A stretch of DNA of 64,000 bases from Ancylomarina sp. DW003 (GTDB taxonomy: Bacteria; Bacteroidota; Bacteroidia; Bacteroidales; Marinifilaceae): contig NZ_JAKJSD010000005.1 in NCBI RefSeq assembly GCF_029029505.1, positions 124,001-188,000 of the forward strand. Reading direction: 5' to 3'. A model generated the notes under the pieces. The model saw only the letters and a list, made by a program, of their open reading frames with translations. It was not told where the DNA came from and searched no databases. Made by a program: the position numbers and the translations under genes. Positions 8,616-17,874 of the stretch are shown piece after piece. Within the stretch, counting starts at the first letter, position 1. Each line of letters opens with the position of its first letter.

Positions 8616-9173
8616 ATGCAGGAATCGAACGAAAAATACATCGCTCTTTTAAGAGGTATAAATTTAGGTGGCAAACGCAAACTACTTATGGCCGATTTAA
8701 AAGCTCTTTTTTCAAAAATAGGCTTTACAAATATTGTCACCTATATACAAAGTGGTAATGTCGTATTTGAATCGGATAAGAAAGAAGGTAATATTGAATT
8801 AGCCCAGAAGATAGAAACTGCTATACTAGAACATTTCAAACTTGATGTTCCTGTAATGGTAAGAAAGGCTTCTGAATGGAAACAGGTTGTATCAGATAAT
8901 CCATTTTTTAAGAACCAAAATATAGGTATTGAGCGTCTGCATTTGACCTTATTAGATAAAACACCTGCACAGGATTTGGTTGATGATTTAAAACAAATAG
9001 AATTTGATTCTGAGCAGTTCGAAATTATAGGTCAACACATTTTTCTTTGCTGTAAGGATAAGTTCAGCAGCAAAAGTAAGATGACTAATACGTTATTTGA
9101 GAAGAAACTCAAATGCAAATCAACTACGAGAAATTGGAAAACGGTAATGAAACTTTCAGAATTAAGTCGATAA
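8616..9173 (+). CDS. DUF1697 family protein
   Basis: The 185-residue protein is a clear DUF1697 member. The diagnostic N-terminus YIALLRGINLGGKRKLLMAD is followed by the family block IVTYIQSGNVVF and, near the end, TNTLFEKKLKCKSTTRNWKTV. The function of the family is unknown; the fold is thought to be compact, cytoplasmic alpha/beta. The length is normal. It is convergent with the phosphatidylserine decarboxylase gene, whose stop lies 2 bases away. Confidence 0.88.
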   Translation: MQESNEKYIALLRGINLGGKRKLLMADLKALFSKIGFTNIVTYIQSGNVVFESDKKEGNIELAQKIETAILEHFKLDVPVMVRKASEWKQVVSDNPFFKNQNIGIERLHLTLLDKTPAQDLVDDLKQIEFDSEQFEIIGQHIFLCCKDKFSSKSKMTNTLFEKKLKCKSTTRNWKTVMKLSELSR

Positions 9174-9174
9174 A

Positions 9175-10068
9175 TTAATCAATCAATTTACTGGCGATAT
9201 TCTCACCCATAAACACAGCTGTTTCATAGCCTTTACGAGTATTTTCAATCAGATCATCGGCTAATTTTACTTTTCCTTTTTCGAAGAATAAAACCAATGT
9301 AGAGCCTCCAAATGCAAAGTAGCCTTTCTCCTCTCCCTTCTCAACTTGAGAGTTAGCCTGATAGGTTTGAATAATACTTCCTACCATTGTAGCTCCTACT
9401 TCTGAAATAATAATCTCACCAAAATCACTAGTTTTAAGTGTGCTATAAGCTCTATAGTTTTGACAAAAAATTTCCAAACTCTTCTTCAAAGCCATAGGCG
9501 AAACCGAAAAGTAACGTCCTTTTATATCTTTTGATTCTGAGATATGTCCACTTGCAGGAAAATGAAAACGGTGGTAATCTGTAGGTGCCAAACGAACAAT
9601 AAGCATTGATCCATCAGCATATTTTTCAGCCAATTCTTCATCTTTAAGAAAAGTCTCAACTGTAAATTCCGATCCTTTCACAAAAAATGAAGAAATATCT
9701 TTTATCGACTGAAAAGCAAGCACTTTTCCATCAGCTGGAGAAACAACCCCACTATCCAAAGGTCTGCTTTCGGGCTGAATCTTTCTGAAAAAGAAATCAT
9801 TGAAATTTAAATAAGCCTTACTATCTGTTATCTTATAATTGGATAAATCAATTTGATATTGAGCAATAAACTTATCAATCTTTTTCTTTGAAAAACGACT
9901 ACTCATATACCAACCACCAAGCATGGTCAACATTTTTCGTTTAACAAGAGTATGAAGCGTTGCTTTACCCAGAGAAGAATTATAAAGCCATCTTAACATC
10001 CCTTCACTTGGAACGAATTCCTTAATTAGACTTCCACTCTTTCTTTCTATATATCGTATGGATCCCAT
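9175..10068 (-). CDS. psd: Phosphatidylserine decarboxylase proenzyme
   Basis: The 297-residue membrane-associated proenzyme converts phosphatidylserine to phosphatidylethanolamine. Visible motifs are SPADGKVLAF (the conserved Asp of the triad), YHRFHFPASG with the catalytic His, and FGGSTLVLFF near the C-terminus. The GGST is the self-cleavage site at which Ser becomes the pyruvoyl cofactor (LGST in E. coli). No phosphatidylserine synthase gene lies next to it. It is monocistronic and convergent with the DUF1697 gene. Confidence 0.93.
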   Translation of the reverse strand: MGSIRYIERKSGSLIKEFVPSEGMLRWLYNSSLGKATLHTLVKRKMLTMLGGWYMSSRFSKKKIDKFIAQYQIDLSNYKITDSKAYLNFNDFFFRKIQPESRPLDSGVVSPADGKVLAFQSIKDISSFFVKGSEFTVETFLKDEELAEKYADGSMLIVRLAPTDYHRFHFPASGHISESKDIKGRYFSVSPMALKKSLEIFCQNYRAYSTLKTSDFGEIIISEVGATMVGSIIQTYQANSQVEKGEEKGYFAFGGSTLVLFFEKGKVKLADDLIENTRKGYETAVFMGENIASKLID

Positions 10069-10270
10069 AAATCAGATTTAACTGCAAATTTAAAAGAATT
10101 CAAAAAACATTGGGGCTACTTTTCCATTTTTCTATCAATTTCCTCAATATTTGATTCGTATTATGCTTATCACACACTCACTTATTAAACTAAAACTAAT
10201 AATAGTTGAAATAGATTTGAAGAAAACTGTAGAAGCTCTATCTTGCAATTCTAACAGATCAGAGAAAAAT

Positions 10271-10489
10271 ATGGAGAACAACCAGCCTGACGGCAGAAAT
10301 AGAAAAGACATTAAAATAGGTATAGAAGTTGAAATTGTTCAAAAACAAGATCAACGAAGTGGCGAACTAACTGAAGGTGTAGTGAAACGTATTCTAACAA
10401 AATCACCTAAACATCCACATGGTATAAAAGTTCAATTGGAAACCGGAGAAGTGGGTCGTGTTAAAAATATCATTGATGAAGAATATTAA
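10271..10489 (+). CDS. YwbE family protein (DUF2196)
   Basis: I chose ATG 10271 because the 72-residue product (MENNQPDGRNRKDIKIG) matches the usual length of the family, while the 40 codons upstream look non-coding. Family features are VEIVQKQDQRSGELTEGVV followed by ILTKSPKHPHGIKVQLETG and a closing GRVKNII. The short beta-rich protein is widespread in Bacteroidota and Firmicutes and has no established function. It stands alone before the carbonic anhydrase gene. Confidence 0.85.
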   Translation: MENNQPDGRNRKDIKIGIEVEIVQKQDQRSGELTEGVVKRILTKSPKHPHGIKVQLETGEVGRVKNIIDEEY

Positions 10490-10618
10490 GCTTTACAAAA
10501 AAGAACTTTACTATATTTAATCTCACTTGTGTGTAAACCTCTCGTTTGTTTCTCTTCTAATTTTAGAATCAAACTATCGCACACTTGTGAATTCATTTAT
10601 TAACCAAAACACACTAAA

Positions 10619-11245
10619 GTGGATATTGAAAGCATTTTTAACAACAACAAAAAGTGGATAGCCAATAAACTTAAACAAGATCAAGATTATTTTAAGACAC
10701 TTGCAAAAGATCAAAGTCCCGAAATTTTATTTATTGGTTGCTCTGATAGTCGAGTGACTACGGGTGATCTAATGGGAATAGAACCAGGTGACATGTTTGT
10801 GCATCGCAATATTGCCAATATGGTTTCCAATACCGACTTAAGCGCAATGTCTGTGATTAACTATGCTGTTAGTAACTTAAAAGTAAAGCATGTTATTATT
10901 TGCGGCCATTACAATTGTGGTGGTGTAAAAGCAGCTATGCAAGCTGAAGATATGGGAATTCTAAATCCATGGCTACGAAATATTAGAGATGTATACCGAT
11001 TGCATAAAGATGAGCTAAATGCCATTGAAGATGAACAAGAAAAATACAACCGACTTGTAGAACTAAACGTTCAGGAACAATGTGTTAATCTAATTAAGAC
11101 TGCCGATGTACAAAAAGCACTGCGCAAACGACATATTACGGTTCATGGTTGGGTTTTCGATATTCATACGGGGCATATTATCGATATGAAAATTGATTTT
11201 AATAAAATACTTAAGGACATTATGGAAATTTACCGATTGGTATAA
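10619..11245 (+). CDS. Beta-class carbonic anhydrase
   Basis: The 208-residue cytoplasmic zinc enzyme interconverts CO2 and bicarbonate. The zinc ligands and catalytic dyad are visible in CSDSRV (Cys, Asp-Arg) and GHYNCGGVKAA (His, Cys), with HRNIANMV between them. The start at 10619 is GTG, giving MDIESIFNNN; no ATG lies close upstream in frame, and this fits the family N-terminus. The isoaspartyl peptidase gene follows after 36 bases. Confidence 0.93.
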   Translation: MDIESIFNNNKKWIANKLKQDQDYFKTLAKDQSPEILFIGCSDSRVTTGDLMGIEPGDMFVHRNIANMVSNTDLSAMSVINYAVSNLKVKHVIICGHYNCGGVKAAMQAEDMGILNPWLRNIRDVYRLHKDELNAIEDEQEKYNRLVELNVQEQCVNLIKTADVQKALRKRHITVHGWVFDIHTGHIIDMKIDFNKILKDIMEIYRLV

Positions 11246-11281
11246 CTCCATTTCTATACAAATAAGAAAGCTTTACTACCT

Positions 11282-12259
11282 ATGAAACAACTTCCTTTAA
11301 TTCTAGCTCTATTCTTTGCCGCTTTAAGCTTACAAGCACAAACAAGTGGCAACTACACCATTGTTATTCACGGCGGAGCTGGTACTATTCTTAAAAAAAA
11401 TATGAGTCCTGAAAAAGAAGTCTCCTATCGTGCTAAACTTAATGAGGCACTTCATGTTGGAGATTCTATTCTAAAAAATGGAGGTACTTGTTTGGATGCA
11501 GTAGAGCAGGTTATTCATGTGATGGAAGATTCTCCCCTATTCAATGCAGGTAAAGGAGCCGTTTTCACACACGATGGTCACAATGAGCTTGATGCTTCCA
11601 TTATGCATGGAGCTAATCTAAATGCAGGTGCTGTTGCTGGTGTCCGAGATATTCGCAACCCAATTAGTGCTGCCAGAATGGTTATGGAAAAATCTGCACA
11701 CGTGATGTTATCAGGAAAAGGCGCTTCTCAATTTGCCAAAGAGCAAAATCTAAACATTGTAGATCCGAGCTATTTCTATACGCAAAAAAGATGGGAGTCC
11801 TTAAAAAAGTTACAAGACAAAAGACGTAAACCAACACAAAGTGACAAGCATGGAACAGTTGGTTGCGTTGTATTGGATAGCTACGGTAACTTAGCAGCCG
11901 GAACTTCAACAGGTGGGATGACCAACAAAAAATACGGTCGAATAGGAGATTCTCCTGTTATAGGCGCCGGAACCTATGCCAACAATAAAACTTGTGCTGT
12001 TTCCTGTACCGGGCATGGTGAATATTTTATCCGCTTAGCTGTTGCTCGCGATATCTCAGCTCAAATGGAATACCTTAATCAGAATGTTAAAACATCTTGC
12101 CAAGATGAGATTAATAAACTTACTAGCCTGAATGGAACTGGTGGTGTTATTGCTGTCGACAAAAAAGGAAATGTAGCCATGGAATTCAATACGGCTGGCA
12201 TGTACCGAGGCTATATCAAATCGAACGGGGAAACTTATATCGGTATCTATGGCGAATAA
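11282..12259 (+). CDS. Isoaspartyl peptidase/L-asparaginase (plant type, Ntn hydrolase)
   Basis: The 325-residue precursor has a signal peptide (MKQLPLILALFFAALSLQAQ), so it works in the periplasm. The N-terminal block YTIVIHGGAGTI is diagnostic. The autoproteolysis site is KHGTVGCVVLD, where Thr becomes the N-terminal nucleophile; GTSTGGMTNKKYGRIGDSP and TGHGEYFIR complete the active site. These enzymes remove beta-aspartyl residues or hydrolyse asparagine. A strong intrinsic terminator follows. The exported gamma-glutamyltransferase nearby suggests peptide and amino-acid scavenging, but that link is inference. Confidence 0.92.
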   Translation: MKQLPLILALFFAALSLQAQTSGNYTIVIHGGAGTILKKNMSPEKEVSYRAKLNEALHVGDSILKNGGTCLDAVEQVIHVMEDSPLFNAGKGAVFTHDGHNELDASIMHGANLNAGAVAGVRDIRNPISAARMVMEKSAHVMLSGKGASQFAKEQNLNIVDPSYFYTQKRWESLKKLQDKRRKPTQSDKHGTVGCVVLDSYGNLAAGTSTGGMTNKKYGRIGDSPVIGAGTYANNKTCAVSCTGHGEYFIRLAVARDISAQMEYLNQNVKTSCQDEINKLTSLNGTGGVIAVDKKGNVAMEFNTAGMYRGYIKSNGETYIGIYGE

Positions 12260-12290
12260 GAAGAATTCTTAAAGAAATTAAACAAATGAA

Positions 12291-12318
12291 ACTCACCAAA
12301 ATCAGGTGAGTTTTTTTT
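12291..12318 (+). terminator. Intrinsic terminator after the isoaspartyl peptidase gene
   Basis: A 7-bp stem, ACTCACC paired with GGTGAGT, has a 7-base loop and is followed by eight T residues. It lies 32 bases after the stop codon. Confidence 0.85.
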
Positions 12319-12479
12319 GTGAAAATATAGAGGTGATTTTTCACAATATAGGACATAAATTATCCACATAGTAACTGAACGTATATAGTCACACAAAAAC
12401 ATAAATAGATGATATTTGTTTGTTTTTTTTCATCAATCATTTCATACATTCGCGCACTATTTTAAAATGATAAGTGATA

Positions 12480-13805
12480 ATGAAGAAGCTTAAAGATATC
12501 GTAGTAATTGGTGTAGCTCTATTTGCTATGTTTTTTGGAGCGGGAAATCTGATTTTTCCTCCTCAGTTGGGTGTTATGAGTGGCAATGCCTGGCTACAAG
12601 CTATAATGGGCTTCTTCACAACCGATGTGAGCTTGTCAATACTGGCAATTATTGCCATAGCTAAATCAGGAGGAACCTTTCATTCATTTGCATCCAAAGT
12701 CGGACCAAAGTTTAGCATCATTATGGGTATCATTATTATGCTGATAATTGGTCCTCTATTAGCATTACCCAGAACAGGAGCAGTCAGTTACGAGATGGGA
12801 ATACTTCCTATTTTTCCAGATATACCTCAATACCTTTTCACCTTTCTATATTTTGGTGTTTCCTTACTCTTTGTCATCAATCCCAAAGGTATTATCGACA
12901 AAATAGCCGTTTATCTGACACCTGTTTTGCTTATTGCATTGGTATCAATCATTGTAAAAAACATGATGATACCTGATGTAACATTAGCTGCACCAAAAAT
13001 ATCAAATGTATATACCTATGCCTTTCTTGAGGGTTATCAAACTGTTGATGGCTTGGCAGCAGTCATCTTTGCTGGTATTGTTCTTCTGAGTTTAAAGGAA
13101 AAAGGCTATACCGATACCTCTTCACAAATAAAAATGACTATCAAGTCGGGCTTAGTCGCTTTTAGTATTATTGGTTTCGTTTATGGAGGACTCATCTATT
13201 TAGGTGCAAGTGGTGCTGCCAATATCCCTGATGGAATGAGCAGAACTGAAACTTTCATGGCTTTGGTTGATCAAATGTTTGGCCAATATGGGGTTTGGAT
13301 GGTTGCCGTAACAGTTATATTTGCTTGTTTTACAACAACAGTTGGTTTAACAACTACAGTTGCTGAATATTTTAGCGAATTGACAAACAATAAACTGAGC
13401 TATCGGTTTAATGTCGTTACGATCACTTTAGTCAGTTTCGTTCTTGCCAATCTGGGAGTTGAACAGATCGTTTACTTTTCAGGTCCAATTTTGAATATCA
13501 TTTACCCTGCCATACTGGTTTTAATAATTCTTAATCTTTTCGATAAATACATCCCTTACAGAAGTATTTACTCCGGAGTTGTAGGCGGAACGCTATGTTT
13601 TAGCATCCTGCTGTTTATCTGCAAATCTTTCGATTCCTTATCTCTTATCAAAGATTGGTTATCATCCTTCCCCATGAGCACTTACGAAATGGGATGGCTA
13701 ATACCTGCCATTTTGGGAGGACTGATAACTTCAGTCTTTTATAAGACTAAATTAGTACGTCAATCAAAGAAAACAAATAAGCCTTCAACATCTCTTACAA
13801 TTTAA
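12480..13805 (+). CDS. brnQ: Branched-chain amino acid:cation symporter BrnQ
   Basis: The protein of about 441 residues has roughly 12 membrane helices and the LIVCS/BrnQ signature at its N-terminus (FAMFFGAGNLIFPPQLG). It would import Leu, Ile or Val with sodium or protons across the inner membrane. I use ATG 12480 (MKKLKDI); an in-frame GTG six bases earlier is possible. Helices are evenly spread and the length is normal. It is preceded by an AT-rich region and appears monocistronic. Confidence 0.92.
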   Translation: MKKLKDIVVIGVALFAMFFGAGNLIFPPQLGVMSGNAWLQAIMGFFTTDVSLSILAIIAIAKSGGTFHSFASKVGPKFSIIMGIIIMLIIGPLLALPRTGAVSYEMGILPIFPDIPQYLFTFLYFGVSLLFVINPKGIIDKIAVYLTPVLLIALVSIIVKNMMIPDVTLAAPKISNVYTYAFLEGYQTVDGLAAVIFAGIVLLSLKEKGYTDTSSQIKMTIKSGLVAFSIIGFVYGGLIYLGASGAANIPDGMSRTETFMALVDQMFGQYGVWMVAVTVIFACFTTTVGLTTTVAEYFSELTNNKLSYRFNVVTITLVSFVLANLGVEQIVYFSGPILNIIYPAILVLIILNLFDKYIPYRSIYSGVVGGTLCFSILLFICKSFDSLSLIKDWLSSFPMSTYEMGWLIPAILGGLITSVFYKTKLVRQSKKTNKPSTSLTI

Positions 13806-13993
13806 TCAACTGAAAGCTATCGCATAATGAAGCTCATTACAGCTTTAATCTTTTCAATAATTCCATCATCTTACGTATCATAGCTTAGATAAGACCGGTA
13901 TTCTTGATCACTCTTGGCAATCCCTTTCATAAATATCTATAGATAAAGTACTTCATATTTACTCCTTTTTATTAATACTGCTTTCAAAACACA

Positions 13994-14119
13994 TTAACCA
14001 TTTGGTTAAAATAAAATTGAAATTATTTGTAGGTAAAAAATAAAGCTCTACATTTGTATTAACCAAACGGTTAAACCGAATGGTTTATTTTTTGAATTTA
14101 ATTTAACCATCTGGTTAAA
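13994..14119 (+). promoter_or_regulatory. Promoter and four TetR-type operator palindromes
   Basis: Four palindromes related to TTAACCAnnTGGTTAA lie upstream of the TetR gene: 13994-14009 (TTAACCATTTGGTTAA), 14059-14074 (TTAACCAAACGGTTAA), 14073-14086 (AAACCGAATGGTTT) and 14103-14118 (TTAACCATCTGGTTAA). A Bacteroidota-type promoter fits between them: TTTG at 14026-14029, 19 bases, then TACATTTG at 14049-14056. The second operator would then sit at the transcription start and the last ends 11 bases before the ATG. Binding would block transcription of the regulator and the efflux operon. The sites are seen directly; the assignment to this TetR protein is inferred. Confidence 0.8.
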
Positions 14120-14129
14120 AACAGGAGTC

Positions 14130-14738
14130 ATGGAAAAAAAAGCAATTGAAACTCAGGAAAATATTCTTGTAGCTGCGCGAGAGATATTCTCAACAAAAGG
14201 ATATGCTGGCGCCAGAATGCAAGAAATAGCCGATCGCGCAGGAATAAACAAGGCCTTATTACACTACTACTACAAAAACAAAGAAAAATTATTTGAACAA
14301 ATTTTTGAAGAAGCTTTCAAAAAAATTATTCGTCCTCTTGCTTCGTTCCTGGCAGATGATTCTGATTTGTTTCAGAAAATTCGTAACATCTGCAATCTCT
14401 ATCACAGCATGTTACTTGAATATCCTTTCATCCCTAACTTCGTCATGAACGAAGTAAACACCGACCCTAGTCGAATTATAAACCTAATCCATATAGAAGG
14501 TGTAATCGAGGGAAAGAAAAAAACGTTGGGGCAAATTGAGGAAGCAGTGAAAGCTGGAAAAATACGACCAATAGATCCAAGAGAATTGGTATTGAATATT
14601 ATCAGCCTTTCTATTTTTCCATTTGCAAGCAAACCCATTGTCAAGGAATTCTTTTATAAAGACTCTGATATAAATGCAGTTCTAAAGACTAGAGCAGATC
14701 GCATTGCAGATTTTGTTATTCAATCCATAAAAATATAA
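14130..14738 (+). CDS. TetR/AcrR family transcriptional regulator of the export operon
   Basis: The 202-residue protein has a typical N-terminal TetR DNA-binding domain (residues about 8-55): ILVAAREIFSTKGYAGARM followed by IADRAGINKALLHYYYKNKE. A helical ligand-binding C-terminus follows. It is the first gene of a seven-gene plus-strand cluster and lies only 8 bases before the TolC-like gene. The palindromes directly upstream suggest that it represses its own operon. The organisation resembles E. coli CecR with YbhGFSR, but the ligand here is unknown. Confidence 0.9.
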   Translation: MEKKAIETQENILVAAREIFSTKGYAGARMQEIADRAGINKALLHYYYKNKEKLFEQIFEEAFKKIIRPLASFLADDSDLFQKIRNICNLYHSMLLEYPFIPNFVMNEVNTDPSRIINLIHIEGVIEGKKKTLGQIEEAVKAGKIRPIDPRELVLNIISLSIFPFASKPIVKEFFYKDSDINAVLKTRADRIADFVIQSIKI

Positions 14739-14746
14739 TCTTCGAT

Positions 14747-16033
14747 ATGACCATTTTAAGAAATAGCAAATACATTTTTTTATTGATAATCTTTTTCAAG
14801 ATTCAAATAGGATGGACTCAGGAAAAAGTCCTAAAACTGGAAGAATGCCAACTGGAAGTACAGAAAAACTTTCCTCTGATGAATGGAAAAGAGCTCATAA
14901 ATCAGAGCTCAAAATTAAATATTGAGAATTTGAAGGTTGCTAATTTACCGCGCCTGTTTGTCAATGGACAAGTTAGCTATCAATCGGATGTAACTGGTAT
15001 CTCATTTCCCGGAATGAATACACCTTCAGCACCAAAAGATAGATATGCTCTTAACCTTGACGTTGAGCAATTGATTTATGATGGCGGAAAAACAAAGCAT
15101 AGAATTGATCTTGAAGAAAAATCATCAGAAGTAGAAGTACAGAATCTGGAGATTCAAATGTATCAGCTTCGCGAAAGAGTAAACACAGCCTATTTTGGTA
15201 TTCTGTTAGTCCGAAAAAGCAAGGAAGTTCTGGCAGACAAACAAAAGACTATTTTAAAACGCATTGCACAGCTTAAATCTTCAGTTGAAAATGGGATTGT
15301 ACTACCTGCCAACTTAAAAATATTAGAATCTGAACTGCTTTTAATCCAACAGCAGTTTATGGAATTGGATGCACACGAAATGAGTTCCTTCAATGTGCTT
15401 TCACAACTTATGGGTCGTCAGCTTAATATTGACACCAAACTTAAAGAGTATACAATTCAAGAAAAATTAACACCTCAAATTCGAATAGATTCTAAGAACA
15501 GACCTGAATATAAATGGTATGCCAGCCAACAATCTCTACTTGATTCACAAAACGAACTTTTGAAAAAAGACAGGTCTCCGGTTATCACAGGTTTTGGTCA
15601 GGCAGGTTACGGTAACCCAAGCTACAACCAGCTAAAAGATAAATTTGATACGTACTATATGTTAGGTGCAAAAATATCTTGGAACATATTCGATTGGAAG
15701 ATCAACCGCAGAAAACAAAAGGCCATTTCAATAAAAAAAGATCTTATCACAAGCAAGGAGTTAAGTTTCACACAAAATCAGTTAATCGAACTCGGGAAAG
15801 AATCTAACGAGATTAACAAATTTGAAATCCTATTGGAACAAGACAAGGCAATAATCGAACTACAAGAAGAAATCAGCAGAAGTTCTGCTTCTCAACTTGA
15901 CAATGGTGTGATCACATCAAGTGATTATCTGGAAGATTTGAACAAGGAAATACAAGCCAAATTAAATAGAGAATATCATAGTATTCAGTTACAGCAATCT
16001 CTTGCTGAGTATAAAAGAATTCAAGGTATCTAA
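14747..16033 (+). CDS. TolC-like outer membrane efflux protein
   Basis: The 428-residue protein has a signal peptide (hydrophobic residues about 12-24) and the long helical repeats of outer membrane efflux factors. Examples are RVNTAYFGILLVRKSKEVL and the paired region near the C-terminus (QLDNGVITSSDYLEDLNKE). It should form the trimeric outer membrane exit duct of the exporter encoded downstream. It follows the TetR gene by 8 bases and precedes the adaptor gene by 11 bases. The length is normal for the family. Confidence 0.9.
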   Translation: MTILRNSKYIFLLIIFFKIQIGWTQEKVLKLEECQLEVQKNFPLMNGKELINQSSKLNIENLKVANLPRLFVNGQVSYQSDVTGISFPGMNTPSAPKDRYALNLDVEQLIYDGGKTKHRIDLEEKSSEVEVQNLEIQMYQLRERVNTAYFGILLVRKSKEVLADKQKTILKRIAQLKSSVENGIVLPANLKILESELLLIQQQFMELDAHEMSSFNVLSQLMGRQLNIDTKLKEYTIQEKLTPQIRIDSKNRPEYKWYASQQSLLDSQNELLKKDRSPVITGFGQAGYGNPSYNQLKDKFDTYYMLGAKISWNIFDWKINRRKQKAISIKKDLITSKELSFTQNQLIELGKESNEINKFEILLEQDKAIIELQEEISRSSASQLDNGVITSSDYLEDLNKEIQAKLNREYHSIQLQQSLAEYKRIQGI

Positions 16034-16044
16034 AAGCATTAAAT

Positions 16045-16941
16045 ATGAATAATATGAAAACAACAACACTATTAGGAATTGGTTTAGCCTTAGTATTCCT
16101 TTCAAGCGGATGCAAACAGAATGGGAATGAATCAGATGCCTACGGTAATTTCGAAGCAAGCGAATATGTGATCTCTGCTGAAAATTCGGGAAAGATATTA
16201 AAGCTCAATATAGAAGAAGGTGATGTTTTTACAGAAGCCAGGCAAGTAGGAATCATTGATACAACCCAACTGTTTCTTCAAAGAGAACAATTAACAGCCC
16301 AGAAAAGTGCTGTAGCCTCAGGTATCAAAAACATTCTATCTCGAATCGCAGTTTATCAGGAGCAAATCTCGATCCTAAAAAAGGACAAAAAAAGGATAGA
16401 TCAGATGTTTACCGATGGAGCAGCTACAAGTAAACAGGTTGACGATGTTAATGGCGGGATACAAATTGCTGAGAAACAAATTCAAGCCGTTAAAACTGAA
16501 AATGCGAAGGTACTAGCTGAATTGGAGAGTTTAAACAGAAAAATTGATGCTTTAAACGACCTGATTCAGAAAAGCAACATTATTGTTCCACAAGCCGCAA
16601 CAGTTTTAGAGAAATATCGTGAACCCTACGAAATGGTAAACATGGGTACTCCCCTATTCAAATTAGCCGATTTAAGAACACTTGACTTAAGAGTTTACAT
16701 CAGTGGTGATCAAATTTCATCTGTTAAAATTGGGCAAACCGTAAATGTTTTGATTGATAAAAATGAAGACGAGAATTTCACTCTTGAAGGCAAAATAAGC
16801 TGGATTTCGTCTCAATCGGAGTTTACGCCCAAAATTATTCAAACAAAAAAAGAGCGGGTAAAATTGGTATATGCCGTAAAAATAAAAGTTGTTAACGATG
16901 GGCGTCTGAAAATTGGTATGCCAGGCGAAATTAGATTCTAA
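16045..16941 (+). CDS. HlyD-family periplasmic adaptor lipoprotein
   Basis: The 298-residue protein starts with a lipoprotein signal (LVFLSSGC), so it is probably lipid-anchored. It has the split biotinyl-lipoyl domain (SAENSGKILKLNIEEGDV, later IIVPQAATVLEKY) around an alpha-helical coiled-coil hairpin at about residues 85-185, then a beta-barrel (LRVYISGDQISSVKIGQ). It links the ABC permeases to the TolC-like duct. A second in-frame ATG lies nine bases downstream and could be the true start. The gene corresponds in position and length to E. coli ybhG. The first ATPase gene starts 6 bases after the stop. Confidence 0.9.
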   Translation: MNNMKTTTLLGIGLALVFLSSGCKQNGNESDAYGNFEASEYVISAENSGKILKLNIEEGDVFTEARQVGIIDTTQLFLQREQLTAQKSAVASGIKNILSRIAVYQEQISILKKDKKRIDQMFTDGAATSKQVDDVNGGIQIAEKQIQAVKTENAKVLAELESLNRKIDALNDLIQKSNIIVPQAATVLEKYREPYEMVNMGTPLFKLADLRTLDLRVYISGDQISSVKIGQTVNVLIDKNEDENFTLEGKISWISSQSEFTPKIIQTKKERVKLVYAVKIKVVNDGRLKIGMPGEIRF

Positions 16942-16947
16942 AAAACG

Positions 16948-17874
16948 ATGAATGCAAGCATACATATAGATAAAATATCTAAAAGCTACGGCAATGTCCA
17001 AGCTCTCAAAAATATCAGTTTGGATATTCATTCAGGTGAATTATTTGGACTGATTGGCCCGGATGGTGCTGGTAAAACAACGCTTTTCCGATTGCTGGCA
17101 ACCCTGTTATTACCCGACGAAGGCTCTGCCCAATTGTGTGATATTGACAGTATAGCTGGATACAAGAAAATCAGGAACCTTTTAGGATATATGCCAGGTA
17201 AGTTTTCTCTTTATCAGGATTTAAGTGTGATTGAGAACCTTCGCTTTTTTGCGACTGTTTTCAACACTAAAATCGAAGATAATATGGATATGATTCATGA
17301 TATCTGGGTGCAGATTGAACCTTTCAAACACCGTTTGGCAGGACAACTCTCAGGTGGTATGAAACAAAAACTGGCTCTTTGTTGCGCACTCATCCATCAA
17401 CCCAAAATACTATTACTAGATGAACCTACTACAGGTGTCGATTCCGTATCAAGATCGGAATTCTGGCAAATGCTTAAGGGCTTAAAAAAGAGAGGTATCA
17501 CTATAGTCGTTGCAACTCCCTATATGGACGAGGCCAATTTATGTGAACGTGTTGCACTAATTCAGGATGGTGAGGTTTTGCAGGTTAATACACCTGCTGA
17601 AATTGTAGCACAATTTGGCAAAGAACTGTATTCTGTTAGAAGCGATGACAATTACCAATCATTACTCGATTTAAGAGAGTTTGAAGCGACTCATTCGGTT
17701 TTTCTCTTCGGACAAAGTTTACACTACACCGACATTCAAAATAAAGCTTCGGTTGATAAGTTAAAAACTTATTTAATGAGCAAAGGAAGATCAGATATTG
17801 TAATCGAAAAAATCAAGCCAGATATCGAAGATTGTTTTATGGCATTAAGTACAAAATCAGAAGATCATGAATAG
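16948..17874 (+). CDS. ABC transporter ATP-binding protein, first of a pair
   Basis: The 308-residue ATPase has Walker A GPDGAGKTT at residues 37-45, a consensus signature LSGGMKQ at about 135 and Walker B ILLLDEP with the catalytic Glu. The H-switch position is degenerate: VVATPYMDEA has Pro where His is expected. The partner ATPase has the opposite defect, so the two probably form a heterodimer with one consensus ATP site. It energises the two ABC-2 permeases encoded downstream. It overlaps the next ATPase gene by 8 bases, which implies translational coupling. E. coli has the two ATPase domains fused in YbhF. Confidence 0.93.
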   Translation: MNASIHIDKISKSYGNVQALKNISLDIHSGELFGLIGPDGAGKTTLFRLLATLLLPDEGSAQLCDIDSIAGYKKIRNLLGYMPGKFSLYQDLSVIENLRFFATVFNTKIEDNMDMIHDIWVQIEPFKHRLAGQLSGGMKQKLALCCALIHQPKILLLDEPTTGVDSVSRSEFWQMLKGLKKRGITIVVATPYMDEANLCERVALIQDGEVLQVNTPAEIVAQFGKELYSVRSDDNYQSLLDLREFEATHSVFLFGQSLHYTDIQNKASVDKLKTYLMSKGRSDIVIEKIKPDIEDCFMALSTKSEDHE

